A stretch of 64,000 nucleotides of DNA from QHXN01 sp963785125. Its GTDB lineage: Bacteria; Acidobacteriota; Blastocatellia; Pyrinomonadales; Pyrinomonadaceae. Shown here one piece after another: positions 63,984-64,000 of this stretch. Position 1 is the stretch's first letter, and each line of letters begins with the position of its first letter. Below the pieces are notes generated by a model, which was given only the letters and a program-made list of their open reading frames with translations, did not search any database and was not told the origin of the DNA. The DNA lies in the NCBI GenBank assembly GCA_963785125.1, contig CAWATU010000004.1, forward strand, positions 62,001-126,000, written 5' to 3'. A program made the position numbers and the translations under genes.

Positions 63984-64000
63984 GTTAGCTTCTGTGAGGT

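Overview
This is a high-GC (about two thirds G+C) chromosomal window from a member of the Acidobacteriota, most likely the Blastocatellia side of the phylum. The clade call rests on a secreted VWFA-related Acidobacterial-type protein (57602-58906), TPR-TonB proteins, an XRE regulator of an acidobacterial type, a BNR/sortilin-like secreted protein, and general gene content. No rRNA, tRNA or CRISPR was seen. Almost everything is chromosomal core or niche-adaptation content. The only clear transposable element is an intact IS1-like copy at 693-1854 with an 8-bp target duplication.

Layout: 1-8.9 kb holds a partial Ser/Thr kinase, the IS, zinc-ribbon membrane proteins (TM2, PDZ), small conserved proteins, ispH and an SGNH hydrolase. 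8.9-23 kb holds a Ski2-like helicase, two related periplasmic/TonB-like proteins, secA, a three-copy TPR-TonB family (one copy a deletion pseudogene), a HEAT-like protein, a DUF2227 protein, an LpxL-like acyltransferase and a promoter-to-terminator unit that looks like an unannotated ncRNA. 23-31 kb holds fabG, a sugar nucleotidyltransferase, serS, sppA, mnmA and a coiled-coil protein. 30-35 kb holds an orphan NorQ/NorD-like AAA-VWA pair. 35-42 kb holds an XRE regulator with a structured leader, plsC, a PilZ-like protein, gyrA and two paralogous small secreted proteins. 42-52 kb holds a BNR protein, an NHL-M23 lipoprotein, a Lon-N/MoaD-MoaE/membrane protein/dut operon and SbcD. 52-64 kb is a sugar metabolism block: galK, kduD, manA, fbp, an IMPase-like phosphatase, a VWFA protein, an L-arabinokinase-like GHMP kinase, xylB, xylA and eda.

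The most unusual signal is not a gene. At least ten intergenic spaces hold long, often perfect inverted repeats (stems of 20-38 bp) whose arms are built of degenerate tandem heptanucleotides. Each locus has its own heptamer (for example AACCGTG, GAATGGT, GGCAGTA, AACGnnG, TGAGnnC), and stem lengths cluster at about 28 or 35 bp, that is 4 or 5 units. They abut genes so tightly that they often supply the stop codon. Two longer arrays (about 35.5 kb and 51.7-52.1 kb) have a 21-bp period, exactly three heptamers, so one process that works in units of seven bases may have made all of them. Coding starts were moved inward from the longest open frame wherever a Shine-Dalgarno sequence or family length supported it; each case is stated.
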